A DNA stretch of 64,000 nt from Galactobacillus timonensis (GTDB lineage Bacteria > Bacillota_I > Bacilli_A > Erysipelotrichales > Erysipelotrichaceae). The notes beneath the pieces were generated by a model. That model worked only from the letters and a program-made list of their open reading frames with translations. It was not told the DNA's origin and did not search any database. The DNA lies in assembly GCF_900240265.1 (NCBI RefSeq), contig NZ_LT964739.1, forward strand, positions 1,510,664-1,574,663, read 5' to 3'. Made by a program: the position numbers and the translations under genes. Below, one piece after another: positions 34,116 to 41,549 of the stretch (positions are counted from its first letter, which is position 1; every line of letters starts with the position of its first letter).

Positions 34116-34439
34116 ATGAAATTGATTCTTGCCATTGTTTCCAATGATGACGCATCCAATGTTTCCTCGGCTCTGACGGCGGAGAACTTCTCGGTGACGC
34201 GTCTGGCGACGACCGGCGGCTTCCTGCGTGCAGGAAATACGACGATGATTGTCGGTACCGATGACGATAAGGTGGATCATTGCATTGAGCTGATCGGTTC
34301 GGAATCTAAGCGCCGGACGGAAATCGTTCCATCTACTGCCAGCTACGATATCGGCCGCTATGCAAGCTTCCCCGTAGAAGTTCAGGTTGGCGGTGCGACG
34401 ATCTTCGTTCTGGATGTGGAACAGTTCCGCAAGTTATAA
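34116..34439 (+). CDS. darA: DarA/PstA-type cyclic-di-AMP receptor
   Basis: 107 residues, PII-like fold of PF06153. Conserved elements: MKLILAIVSNDDA at the start, a NFSVTRLATTGGFLRAGNTTMIVG strand-loop that contributes the nucleotide pocket, and a final IFVLDVEQF strand. It is a trimeric c-di-AMP sensor in Firmicutes; the downstream targets are largely unknown. CGGAGGC is the ribosome-binding site. Single gene with its own extended -10 promoter, followed by a hairpin. Confidence 0.88.
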   Translation: MKLILAIVSNDDASNVSSALTAENFSVTRLATTGGFLRAGNTTMIVGTDDDKVDHCIELIGSESKRRTEIVPSTASYDIGRYASFPVEVQVGGATIFVLDVEQFRKL

Positions 34440-34476
34440 GACACCAGTCAAAAACACAAGCAATAAAGAATTGAAC

Positions 34477-34511
34477 AAAAAAGATGCCTTCCTGCAGGTT
34501 CGGGAAGGCAT
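34477..34511 (-). terminator. Intrinsic terminator between convergent darA and pyridoxal kinase genes
   Basis: ATGCCTTCC/GGAAGGCAT stem (34484-34492/34503-34511). On the minus strand it is followed by a T-run, so it mainly serves the kinase gene; on the plus strand the T-run is weak. Confidence 0.65.
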
Positions 34512-34514
34512 TTG

Positions 34515-35345
34515 TTATTCACGGGGAAGCGCGTTGATCAGCAGCGGCAGTGCCCTTTCAAACTCGGTGCCAAACAGAGGCTCACCATGATCCAGAAGTG
34601 TAATATGAATCGCTTCCTTCACGAACCGGCTCGCAAGATTCATGGCATCCATTGCCGGCATGCCGCGCATGCAGGCACCGATGAAGGCTGATGCCCAAAG
34701 GTCCCCGGTCCCGTGAAAGGATGCCGGTTCCTTTGCTATGGCACACTTTTCATATCCGCCATCCCCGGAAGATAGAAGGGTCGCGATTTCACCGTTTTCC
34801 GTATCGATGCCGGTAAGAATCACTGTGCCGTCGCAGATGGAAGCGAGCTTTTTCAGAAGCTGCTGATACTGCGGATCACTGAAATCTTCGCGATAGGACG
34901 TACCGGTAAGAAAGCACGCCTCCGTGAGGTTGGGACAGATGATCGTCGCTTTTGTAAGAATGGTGCAGAGTGTTTTCGGAAAGTCTTCATCAATGCCCCG
35001 GTACAGCCTTCCATGATCGCCGAAGGCCGGGTCAATGAGGATTGGGATCTTGTTTCCAAAGGCAACGATGACTTCCTGCGCAACGTTGACTGCGGCTGTG
35101 CTGCCAAGATACCCAATGTAGATGGCATCGAAAGTGATGCCGTTTTCTTTCCAGCTGCGAAGGATCTCACGGTCCATATCGAGCAGATCCGTGCCGTAGA
35201 CATTCTTGAATGCGGTATGAGAAGAGAGAACGGCGGTCGGAAGAACAGCTGCCTCCAGTCCCATGGCTGAAAGAACCGGCAGCGCCTCGGTCAAAGAACA
35301 TCTGCCTGCACAGGAAAGATCCTGCATCGTAAGTATTCGTTTCAT
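34515..35345 (-). CDS. pdxY: Pyridoxal/pyridoxamine kinase
   Basis: 276 residues, ribokinase-superfamily. MQDLSCAGRCSLTEALPVLSAMG at the N-terminus (substrate lid), YIGYLGS, IDPAFGDHG, NLTEACFLTG, and FHGTGDLWASAF with the catalytic Asp of the GTGD motif match PdxY-type kinases. It phosphorylates vitamin B6 vitamers to PLP. The gene is divergent from a MocR/PdxR-like regulator gene, the usual arrangement for PLP-salvage control; the shared upstream region is 65 bp. Confidence 0.87.
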   Translation of the reverse strand: MKRILTMQDLSCAGRCSLTEALPVLSAMGLEAAVLPTAVLSSHTAFKNVYGTDLLDMDREILRSWKENGITFDAIYIGYLGSTAAVNVAQEVIVAFGNKIPILIDPAFGDHGRLYRGIDEDFPKTLCTILTKATIICPNLTEACFLTGTSYREDFSDPQYQQLLKKLASICDGTVILTGIDTENGEIATLLSSGDGGYEKCAIAKEPASFHGTGDLWASAFIGACMRGMPAMDAMNLASRFVKEAIHITLLDHGEPLFGTEFERALPLLINALPRE

Positions 35346-35410
35346 GACTTTACTTTAAGACAGATCTGGTCCTGAGAAAAGTCGGAAATACAGTAAAATG
35401 ACAGGGTCAG

Positions 35411-36541
35411 ATGAAGAAAGAAGAAGAAAAAGCGTATCTCAGAGTGTACCGCCAGCTGAAGCAGGCCATCGTTTCCGGCGTATACAAAGAAGAGGAACGT
35501 CTGCCGGGGAAACGGGTGCTGAGCGATCAGGAAGGCGTATCCCTGATCACCATCGAACATGCCCTTCGCATTCTGCAGGAAGAAGGCTATGTCGAAAGCA
35601 GGCAGCGCAGCGGAAGCTTCGTAATCTATCGTGCCGATGACTTCTACGGTACACAGGATGAGGAACCTCTGCCCAGCTGGCATGAAGTTCCCTTCCGGAA
35701 GGAAGTGTTTCCGCAGTCCGCCTACAATCAGACGCTGCGGCGGGTACTGGCAGATGATCCCGGCTTTCTTCTTCGCAAGCCGGAGGGACAGGGTCTCATT
35801 GAGCTGCGCCAGGAGCTGGTGCGCTATCTTGCCCGCAGCCGCGGCATGCATGTGACGATGGATCAGATCGTGATCGGCTCGGGTGCCGAGTATCTTTATG
35901 CGCTGATCGTTCAGCTGCTTGGAAGAGACAGGATCTATGCCATCGAGGATCCTTCCTATGAAAAGATAGCGAAAATCTATGAAGCCAACGGCGTCACGAT
36001 CGAGCGGCTTCCGATGGGAAGAGACGGCATCGTCTCGGAAGCTCTGAAAAACGCAAAGGCATCCGTTCTTCATATCACTCCGTATGACAGCTATCCCTCA
36101 GGCGTTACGGCACTGGCGGGAAAACGGCAGGAATATGTGCGCTGGGCAATGGAACGTGGCGGCTATCTTGTCGAGGATGACTATGAAAGTGAATTTACCA
36201 TCTCCTCGAAGCCGGTCGATACGCTGTTTTCCATGGAGCCGGAACACTCGGTGATCTACATCAATACGTTCAATCGGACCATTTCCCCGTCTCTTCGTGT
36301 CGGCTATATGATTCTTCCGCATGACATGGTGGACGAGTTTCAAAAAAAAGCAGGCTTTTATGCCTGCACGGTTTCCACATTGTCGCAGCTTGTCATTGCC
36401 CGGCTGTTAAGCAGCGGTGCCTTTGAGCGTCATATCAATCGCGTGCGGCGGGAGCGTCGGAAGAACCAGAAGGTTCCGGAATCATCTGAAGCCACTTTCC
36501 CCGCAGCAGCCGGATCAGAAACAGGACGCCGCGGGCACTGA
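35411..36541 (+). CDS. MocR/PdxR-type GntR-aminotransferase regulator, truncated and lacking the PLP lysine
   Basis: 376 residues. The N-terminal GntR winged helix (about 8-75: AIVSGVYKEEERLPGKRVLSDQEGV, HALRILQEEGYVESRQRSG) is joined to a type I aminotransferase-fold domain (from about 100). The PLP pocket keeps EDDYESEF, but the Schiff-base Lys of the TFSK motif is Arg289 (TFNRT). The domain ends early, near residue 350; full-length relatives are about 450-480. The last 35 codons lie over the 3' end of the convergent MATE gene and look like readthrough. It may still bind DNA but cannot form the usual internal aldimine. Divergent from pdxY. Confidence 0.75.
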   Translation: MKKEEEKAYLRVYRQLKQAIVSGVYKEEERLPGKRVLSDQEGVSLITIEHALRILQEEGYVESRQRSGSFVIYRADDFYGTQDEEPLPSWHEVPFRKEVFPQSAYNQTLRRVLADDPGFLLRKPEGQGLIELRQELVRYLARSRGMHVTMDQIVIGSGAEYLYALIVQLLGRDRIYAIEDPSYEKIAKIYEANGVTIERLPMGRDGIVSEALKNAKASVLHITPYDSYPSGVTALAGKRQEYVRWAMERGGYLVEDDYESEFTISSKPVDTLFSMEPEHSVIYINTFNRTISPSLRVGYMILPHDMVDEFQKKAGFYACTVSTLSQLVIARLLSSGAFERHINRVRRERRKNQKVPESSEATFPAAAGSETGRRGH

Positions 36542-37862
36542 TTTCCGCCGCCATCGCATACCATGCGCCGGGCAGCCCCATCCACTGCACCAGGAACCAG
36601 GCCAGCGTCAGACGGATTCCCCACATCGATACCAGGTTCATAAGGAACGGCACCATCGTATCGCCGACACCGCGCAGAGCACCTGCCGTAACGATGCTTG
36701 CCGCAAAGAGCGCTTCCACATGAAGCTCAATGCGCAGACACTGAACACCCAGTGCCTGTACTTCCGGATCCTGGGTCAGGAATGCAAATACCTGAGGAGC
36801 CGCCGCGTACATTACCAGTCCACACGCCGCCATCAGTGCCATTCCGAGAATGGCTGCTGTCCAGGCAAAGCGCTTGGCAAGATCACGCCGCCTTGCCCCG
36901 GCTGCCTGACCGACGAGTGTCGTCGCCGCGGATCCGATGCCGTAGCCCGGCAGATAGCAGAAACTTTCCGCCGTGACGGCAAAGCTGTGAGCCGCGATCG
37001 AGGCAGCTCCGAGTGGCGATATGATTCTTGTATAGAGAATTTGGGCAAAGGAGAGCACCGCCTGTTCCGCCGCCATGGGAACGCCGATATCGAGTGCTTT
37101 CTTCAGCGTCTTCTTTTCTACCTTCCAGGAACCTTTTTCTCTGAGATTCAGAAGCGGCGATTTCACGGCAGCCGCATAGAACATCCCAACTGCCGCAGTG
37201 AGATACGCCAGGGCCGTGCCCAGGGCGGCGCCGGTGACGCCAAGCCCTGCGCCCGGAAGGCGAAGGGAGCCGATCGAAAAACCGGGGAAGATCAGGAACG
37301 CATTGAAGACAACGTCGAGGGCACACATCAGGATGCCGAGGAACGAAGGCGTCTTCATATTTCCTGAGCATTCCAGCATGCTGGCGGCGAGCAGGTACAG
37401 CAGACGAACCGGAATGAAGAGTGAAAAGATCAGAAAGTAGCGGGTCGCATCGGGACGGATGTCCATGTCAGCCTTCATCCATGCCGGAAGATAAAAGGCA
37501 CACAGGCAGCCGATCGCCGTAAGAATGACGGCAAACAGCATGGAGGCGGCAATCGACTGGCGGAAGATGTTTTTGGCACGCTGCGTATCTTTTGCGCCGA
37601 TGCTCTGGGCAACCTGCACTGAGAAACCAAAGCAGCAGGCGGTCATCAGACCGCCGAACAGCCAGGTGGAACTTGCGACCAGACCAATGGATGCGGACGC
37701 ATTGCGCCCCATCTGTCCGACCATGGCACTGTCAATGTACTGCATCACGGTTTCTGCGATCTGGGCCAGAATGGCTGGAAGCGCGAGGCGGAAGACAGCG
37801 CTCAGCACTTCTTTTTCGGATGGATTTTCAACGTCGAGGAGTTCGGCAGCAGATTTTTTCAT
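36435..37862 (-). CDS. MATE-family efflux transporter
   Basis: 475 residues from ATG 37862 (ATG 37871 is possible; neither has a Shine-Dalgarno, and TATAAT overlaps at 37870-37875 on the minus strand, which suggests a very short leader). Two six-helix halves; typical segments are LALPAILAQIAETVMQYIDSAMVGQMG, GAGLGVTGAALGTALAY and AGALRGVGDT. Its last codons overlap the regulator ORF on the opposite strand by 107 bp, which suggests that a deletion joined the two 3' ends. Substrate unknown. Confidence 0.82.
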   Translation of the reverse strand: MKKSAAELLDVENPSEKEVLSAVFRLALPAILAQIAETVMQYIDSAMVGQMGRNASASIGLVASSTWLFGGLMTACCFGFSVQVAQSIGAKDTQRAKNIFRQSIAASMLFAVILTAIGCLCAFYLPAWMKADMDIRPDATRYFLIFSLFIPVRLLYLLAASMLECSGNMKTPSFLGILMCALDVVFNAFLIFPGFSIGSLRLPGAGLGVTGAALGTALAYLTAAVGMFYAAAVKSPLLNLREKGSWKVEKKTLKKALDIGVPMAAEQAVLSFAQILYTRIISPLGAASIAAHSFAVTAESFCYLPGYGIGSAATTLVGQAAGARRRDLAKRFAWTAAILGMALMAACGLVMYAAAPQVFAFLTQDPEVQALGVQCLRIELHVEALFAASIVTAGALRGVGDTMVPFLMNLVSMWGIRLTLAWFLVQWMGLPGAWYAMAAEISARGVLFLIRLLRGKWLQMIPEPSGSSDAPAARD

Positions 37863-37911
37863 GGATTGCATTATAGTAGGAATAAAGACAAAAAGGGAGG
37901 TTATCCTTTCG

Positions 37912-39576
37912 ATGAATCTAAGAATCATTACCCCGGAAGGCAGAGAATATTTCCGCACAGATACGGGAAGTGCAAGGCTCAAGGACATTGCCGATTCGCT
38001 GCAGAGCGAGTGCAGATACGAGATCCTTTGCGCAAGAGTCAATCACGAAACACGCCGTCTTACCGACAGCGTTGAGAGTGACTGCACGATCGAACTGCTG
38101 GATCTGAGAACCAATGAAGCCAATCTGATCTACCAGTTTTCTTTGACGCTGCTGTTTACGCTCGCCGTGCACGAGGTGCTTGGTCGCGACGTTTCCGTCA
38201 TCGTGCATAACAGTCTTTCCAAGGGGCTGTTCATTACGCTGAAGCCCGCAGTATTTACGGAAGAGGACTGTCAGAAAATAGAGGCGGCGATGCGCGATGC
38301 CGTAAAGAAGGAGCTTCCGTTTACCGATCTTTCGCTGAACCGCGAACAGATGATCGATTATGCCAAAACAATGAACAGGCAGGATCAGGTACGTCTGCTA
38401 TCTTCCAGTCCTGACATTCAGCAGGCTCACCTGTTTCAGGTAGGGCAGGAGGCGGAGATCTTCTATGATGAACTTCTTCCGGACACATCCTATCTGAAGT
38501 ACTTTGAAGTGCGCCGCTATAAGAACGGCATCCTGCTGCGGTTTCCGCATCCTTCCAGGCCGGATGAAGTACCCGCCTTTGAGAATCAGCCGCTGCTGTA
38601 CTCTGCTTTTTCCGAAGAGACACGCTGGGATCGTCTGATGGGCATCGAGACGGCTGCCGACCTTAATGAAATCATGGAAGATTCCGAAGCCACCAGGGAA
38701 CTTGTGCTGCTGTCGGAAGCGCTGCATGAAAAGAAGATTTCGCAGCTGGCACAGCGCATTCATGATGAAAAAAAGCGGATCATCCTGATTGCCGGTCCCT
38801 CGTCTTCGGGCAAGACAACCTTTGCCAAGCGGCTGTGCATTCAGCTGCGGGTGACGGGATTACGGCCGGTATACCTGGGGACAGACGATTATTTCCTTGA
38901 GCGCAGCGAGACGCCGCTGCTGGAAAACGGGAAGCCGGACTTCGAGTCGCTGCGGGCACTGGATCGGGAACTGTTCAATACGCAGATGAATGACCTGCTG
39001 GCGGGGAAGAAGGTTGATATTCCGTATTTCAACTTTGTCAGCGGGAAAAAGGAATACGGGAAACGGATCATCCGGATCACGGACACGCAGCCGCTGGTCA
39101 TTGAAGGTCTGCACTGTCTCAATCCGGCTCTGACCGAACAAATTCCGGATGATGTGAAGTTCCGCATCTACATTTCGCCTTTGACCCAGCTGAACATCGA
39201 TGCGCATAACCGCATTCCCACGACGGATGCACGCATGCTCAGAAGGATTGTCCGCGATGCCCAGTTCCGCAGCCGGGATGCGCGGCTGACCATCAATACC
39301 TGGGAAGAAGTGCGCCAGGGTGAGGATCAGAATATTTTTCCGTTCTGTGATGAAGCAGATGCCTTCTTCAACAGCACCTGTCTATATGAGCTGAGCGTGC
39401 TCAAGAAGTATGCCCGGCCGCAGTTGGAGGCGATTGACTCTTCGATGCCCGAGTATCCGGAGGCACAGCGGATGCTGCGGTTTCTTGCCTTCTTCAAGAC
39501 GATGCATGATGATTCGATTATTCCGAACAATTCGATCCTGCGGGAATTTATCGGCGGATCGGTCATTGCCCTTTGA
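37912..39576 (+). CDS. Uridine-kinase-like nucleoside kinase with ThrRS-like N-terminal domain
   Basis: 554 residues from ATG 37912 (GGGAGG upstream). The N-terminal 250 residues resemble the TGS/second additional domain of threonyl-tRNA synthetase, fused to a P-loop kinase: Walker A IAGPSSSGKTTFAKRL near residue 290, DDYF near 324, and IEGLHCLNP near 395, as in uridine kinase/phosphoribulokinase. Such fused proteins are common in Firmicutes. Substrate (uridine/cytidine or other) uncertain. The rplJ operon promoter starts right behind it. Confidence 0.83.
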   Translation: MNLRIITPEGREYFRTDTGSARLKDIADSLQSECRYEILCARVNHETRRLTDSVESDCTIELLDLRTNEANLIYQFSLTLLFTLAVHEVLGRDVSVIVHNSLSKGLFITLKPAVFTEEDCQKIEAAMRDAVKKELPFTDLSLNREQMIDYAKTMNRQDQVRLLSSSPDIQQAHLFQVGQEAEIFYDELLPDTSYLKYFEVRRYKNGILLRFPHPSRPDEVPAFENQPLLYSAFSEETRWDRLMGIETAADLNEIMEDSEATRELVLLSEALHEKKISQLAQRIHDEKKRIILIAGPSSSGKTTFAKRLCIQLRVTGLRPVYLGTDDYFLERSETPLLENGKPDFESLRALDRELFNTQMNDLLAGKKVDIPYFNFVSGKKEYGKRIIRITDTQPLVIEGLHCLNPALTEQIPDDVKFRIYISPLTQLNIDAHNRIPTTDARMLRRIVRDAQFRSRDARLTINTWEEVRQGEDQNIFPFCDEADAFFNSTCLYELSVLKKYARPQLEAIDSSMPEYPEAQRMLRFLAFFKTMHDDSIIPNNSILREFIGGSVIAL

Positions 39577-39583
39577 AAACTGA

Positions 39584-39611
39584 TTGACAGATTTCAAAAG
39601 AGTGATATTAT
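39584..39611 (+). promoter_or_regulatory. Promoter of the rplJL operon
   Basis: TTGACA (39584-39589) and TATTAT (39606-39611), 16-bp spacer, 158 bp before the rplJ start. Confidence 0.7.
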
Positions 39612-39629
39612 CAGTGCGTTATCAAATAC

Positions 39630-39735
39630 CAGAGACAGTAACGGCGCAAGCTCAATAAGGTTACCGAGGTAGAAAAGGTAGAAAAAGATTTGAACCTTTC
39701 GGCCCTTGTTTTGCGCAGGGGCCTTTTTATAAACA
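39630..39735 (+). promoter_or_regulatory. Ribosomal protein L10 leader
   Basis: The 5' untranslated region contains the typical L10-binding structure: a stretch GGTTACCGAGGTAGAAAAGGTAGAAAAAG followed by GAACCTTTCGGCCC...GCGCAGGGGCCTTTTTAT, which forms a terminator-like hairpin (GGCCCTTG/CAGGGGCC) with a T-run. L10-L12 complex binding would lower expression of its own operon. Confidence 0.75.
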
Positions 39736-39768
39736 GGTAGGCGATAACAGAAAGGTGAAGGTGAATCA

Positions 39769-40317
39769 ATGAATCAGGCGGTTTTAGAGTCAAAAAAGAA
39801 CGTTGTTTCTGAAATTCAGAACAAGTTCACCGGCTCTTCTTCCACGGTTGTCGCTGAGTACCGCGGCCTGAGCGTTGCTGAAGTCACCGAGCTGCGCAGA
39901 GCGCTGATGAAGGAGAATGTAGAGCTCAAGGTCTACAAGAACACTCTCGCTTCAAAGGCTGCTGACGCTGCAGGCTATGGTGAACTGAGCAATGTCCTGA
40001 CAGGCCCGAACGCAATGGCATTCGGTGGAGATGAGACGGGGGCAGCCCGCGTCATGGCAAAGTTTGCCAAGAAGCACAAGAATCTGGTTCTCAAGGGCGG
40101 CATTGTTGAAGGAAAGGTTGTTGACCTGGATACCATCAATGCATTAGCTGCTCTGCCGAACAGAGAAGGAATGCTTTCGATGCTGCTGTCTGTCCTGCAG
40201 GCTCCGGTTTCTTCGTTCGCACGTGTCGTCAAGGCAGTTGCAGATGCGAAGCCGGCGGATGGTGCTGCGGCACCGGCAGAAAGTGCTCCGGCAGCAGAAG
40301 CTGCAGAAGCGAAGTGA
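39769..40317 (+). CDS. rplJ: 50S ribosomal protein L10
   Basis: 182 residues. Stalk base protein; binds 23S rRNA and, through its C-terminal helix, L7/L12 dimers. Conserved STVVAEYRGLSVAEVTELR near the start and the YKNTLASKA rRNA-binding segment. The Ala/Pro/Glu-rich tail is family-like. GAAAGGTGAAGG precedes the ATG. It is controlled by the leader upstream and is followed by rplL after 48 bp. Confidence 0.97.
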   Translation: MNQAVLESKKNVVSEIQNKFTGSSSTVVAEYRGLSVAEVTELRRALMKENVELKVYKNTLASKAADAAGYGELSNVLTGPNAMAFGGDETGAARVMAKFAKKHKNLVLKGGIVEGKVVDLDTINALAALPNREGMLSMLLSVLQAPVSSFARVVKAVADAKPADGAAAPAESAPAAEAAEAK

Positions 40318-40365
40318 GTTTCAAAGCCAGAAATAGGAAAAAACTAGAAAAGGAGAAAACATATC

Positions 40366-40737
40366 ATGGCTATTACAAAGGAAGATATTCTTGCTTATCT
40401 TGATACTGCTACAATTCTTGATCTCAACGATCTCGTAAAGTCCATTGAGGAGAAGTACGGCGTTACGGCTGCTGCTCCGGTTGCGGCTGCTGCTGCTCCG
40501 GCTGAGGATGCCGCTGCTGCTGCTCCGAAGAACGTTACGGTTGTTATGACGAGCTTCGGCGAGTCCAAGGTTGCTGTCATCAAGGTCGTTCGTACAATCA
40601 CGGGTCTTGGCCTGGTTGAGGCTAAGAAGCTGGTTGATACGGTTCCGGCTGAGATCAAGAAGGATGTACCGGCTGAAGAGGCTGAGAACATCAAGAAGCA
40701 GCTGACCGATGCTGGCGCTACTGTTGAACTGAAGTAA
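40366..40737 (+). CDS. rplL: 50S ribosomal protein L7/L12
   Basis: 123 residues. Acidic stalk protein that recruits translation factors. N-terminal dimerisation helix ([26 protein letters not shown]), Ala-rich hinge, and C-terminal factor-binding domain with [35 protein letters not shown] is the ribosome-binding site. Standard length. Confidence 0.97.
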   Translation: MAITKEDILAYLDTATILDLNDLVKSIEEKYGVTAAAPVAAAAAPAEDAAAAAPKNVTVVMTSFGESKVAVIKVVRTITGLGLVEAKKLVDTVPAEIKKDVPAEEAENIKKQLTDAGATVELK

Positions 40738-40782
40738 TTTCATTCAACACAGGCTTCAGGCAATTGAAAAATACAAGGAAAA

Positions 40783-40807
40783 GCCGAGGAGAAGGTTCCT
40801 CGGCCTT
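40783..40807 (+). terminator. Weak terminator or attenuator after rplL
   Basis: GCCGAGGA/TCCTCGGC stem (40783-40790/40797-40804) followed by CTTTC. The T-run is short, so partial readthrough into the methyltransferase and rpoBC is likely. Confidence 0.5.
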
Positions 40808-40837
40808 TCGCCCCTGAAAGGAAAGGAGGAGGGTTCC

Positions 40838-41440
40838 ATGGAGGACAGGCATTATTTTACGGATAATTCCGATCTGCCTGCAGACCGTCGTGAACACTCC
40901 TTCTTTTTTTCAAATCAGGTCTTCACATTTACAACCGACCTGGGTGTCTTTTCCAAGAGCGGCGTAGATCAGGGTACGGAACTGCTGTTGAATGCAGTAT
41001 GCCGGAATCCTGTTTCCGGATCCGTACTGGATCTTGGCTGCGGCTATGGGACGGTTGGCGTTGTTGTAAAAACTCTGTTTCCGGAATGTGCAGTGACGTG
41101 CGTGGACATTAATCCGCGTGCCGTTGAGCTGGCGCAGCTGAATGCGCAGAGGGCTCATGTGGAAGTCGATGCTCTGGTATCCGATGGATTCAGCGCCATC
41201 GGGGACAGGAGCTTTGATCTTGTCATTACCAATCCCCCGATCCGGGCCGGAAAGATGATCGTATATACATTCTTCGAAGATGCATATATGCATCTGCATG
41301 AAGGCGGGCGGCTGTATGCCGTTGTACGCCGCAAGCAGGGAGCTGACAGCGCGCAGAAAAAACTGTCCAGTCTGTTCGGAAACTGTGAAATCGCTCTGAG
41401 CAAGAAGGGATATCGGATTTTTTGCTGTGTGAAGCATTGA
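40838..41440 (+). CDS. RsmC-like rRNA methyltransferase
   Basis: 200 residues. AdoMet motif I VLDLGCGYGTVG, motif II VDINPRAVELA and catalytic NPPIRAGK motif of RsmC/RlmG-type m2G methyltransferases. The short form (YbxB-type) between rplL and rpoB is common in Firmicutes. The probable target is 16S rRNA guanine. AAGGAGGAGGG is the ribosome-binding site. Confidence 0.9.
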   Translation: MEDRHYFTDNSDLPADRREHSFFFSNQVFTFTTDLGVFSKSGVDQGTELLLNAVCRNPVSGSVLDLGCGYGTVGVVVKTLFPECAVTCVDINPRAVELAQLNAQRAHVEVDALVSDGFSAIGDRSFDLVITNPPIRAGKMIVYTFFEDAYMHLHEGGRLYAVVRRKQGADSAQKKLSSLFGNCEIALSKKGYRIFCCVKH

Positions 41441-41549
41441 CGGGGTAAAAAGTCAATGCTAAAATTTTTGATTGCTTAAATACATTTGGGAAGGGGTCAG
41501 TGTACCCTTTTCGGCATTTCCTGACATGACAGGCGAAAGGATGGCATAC

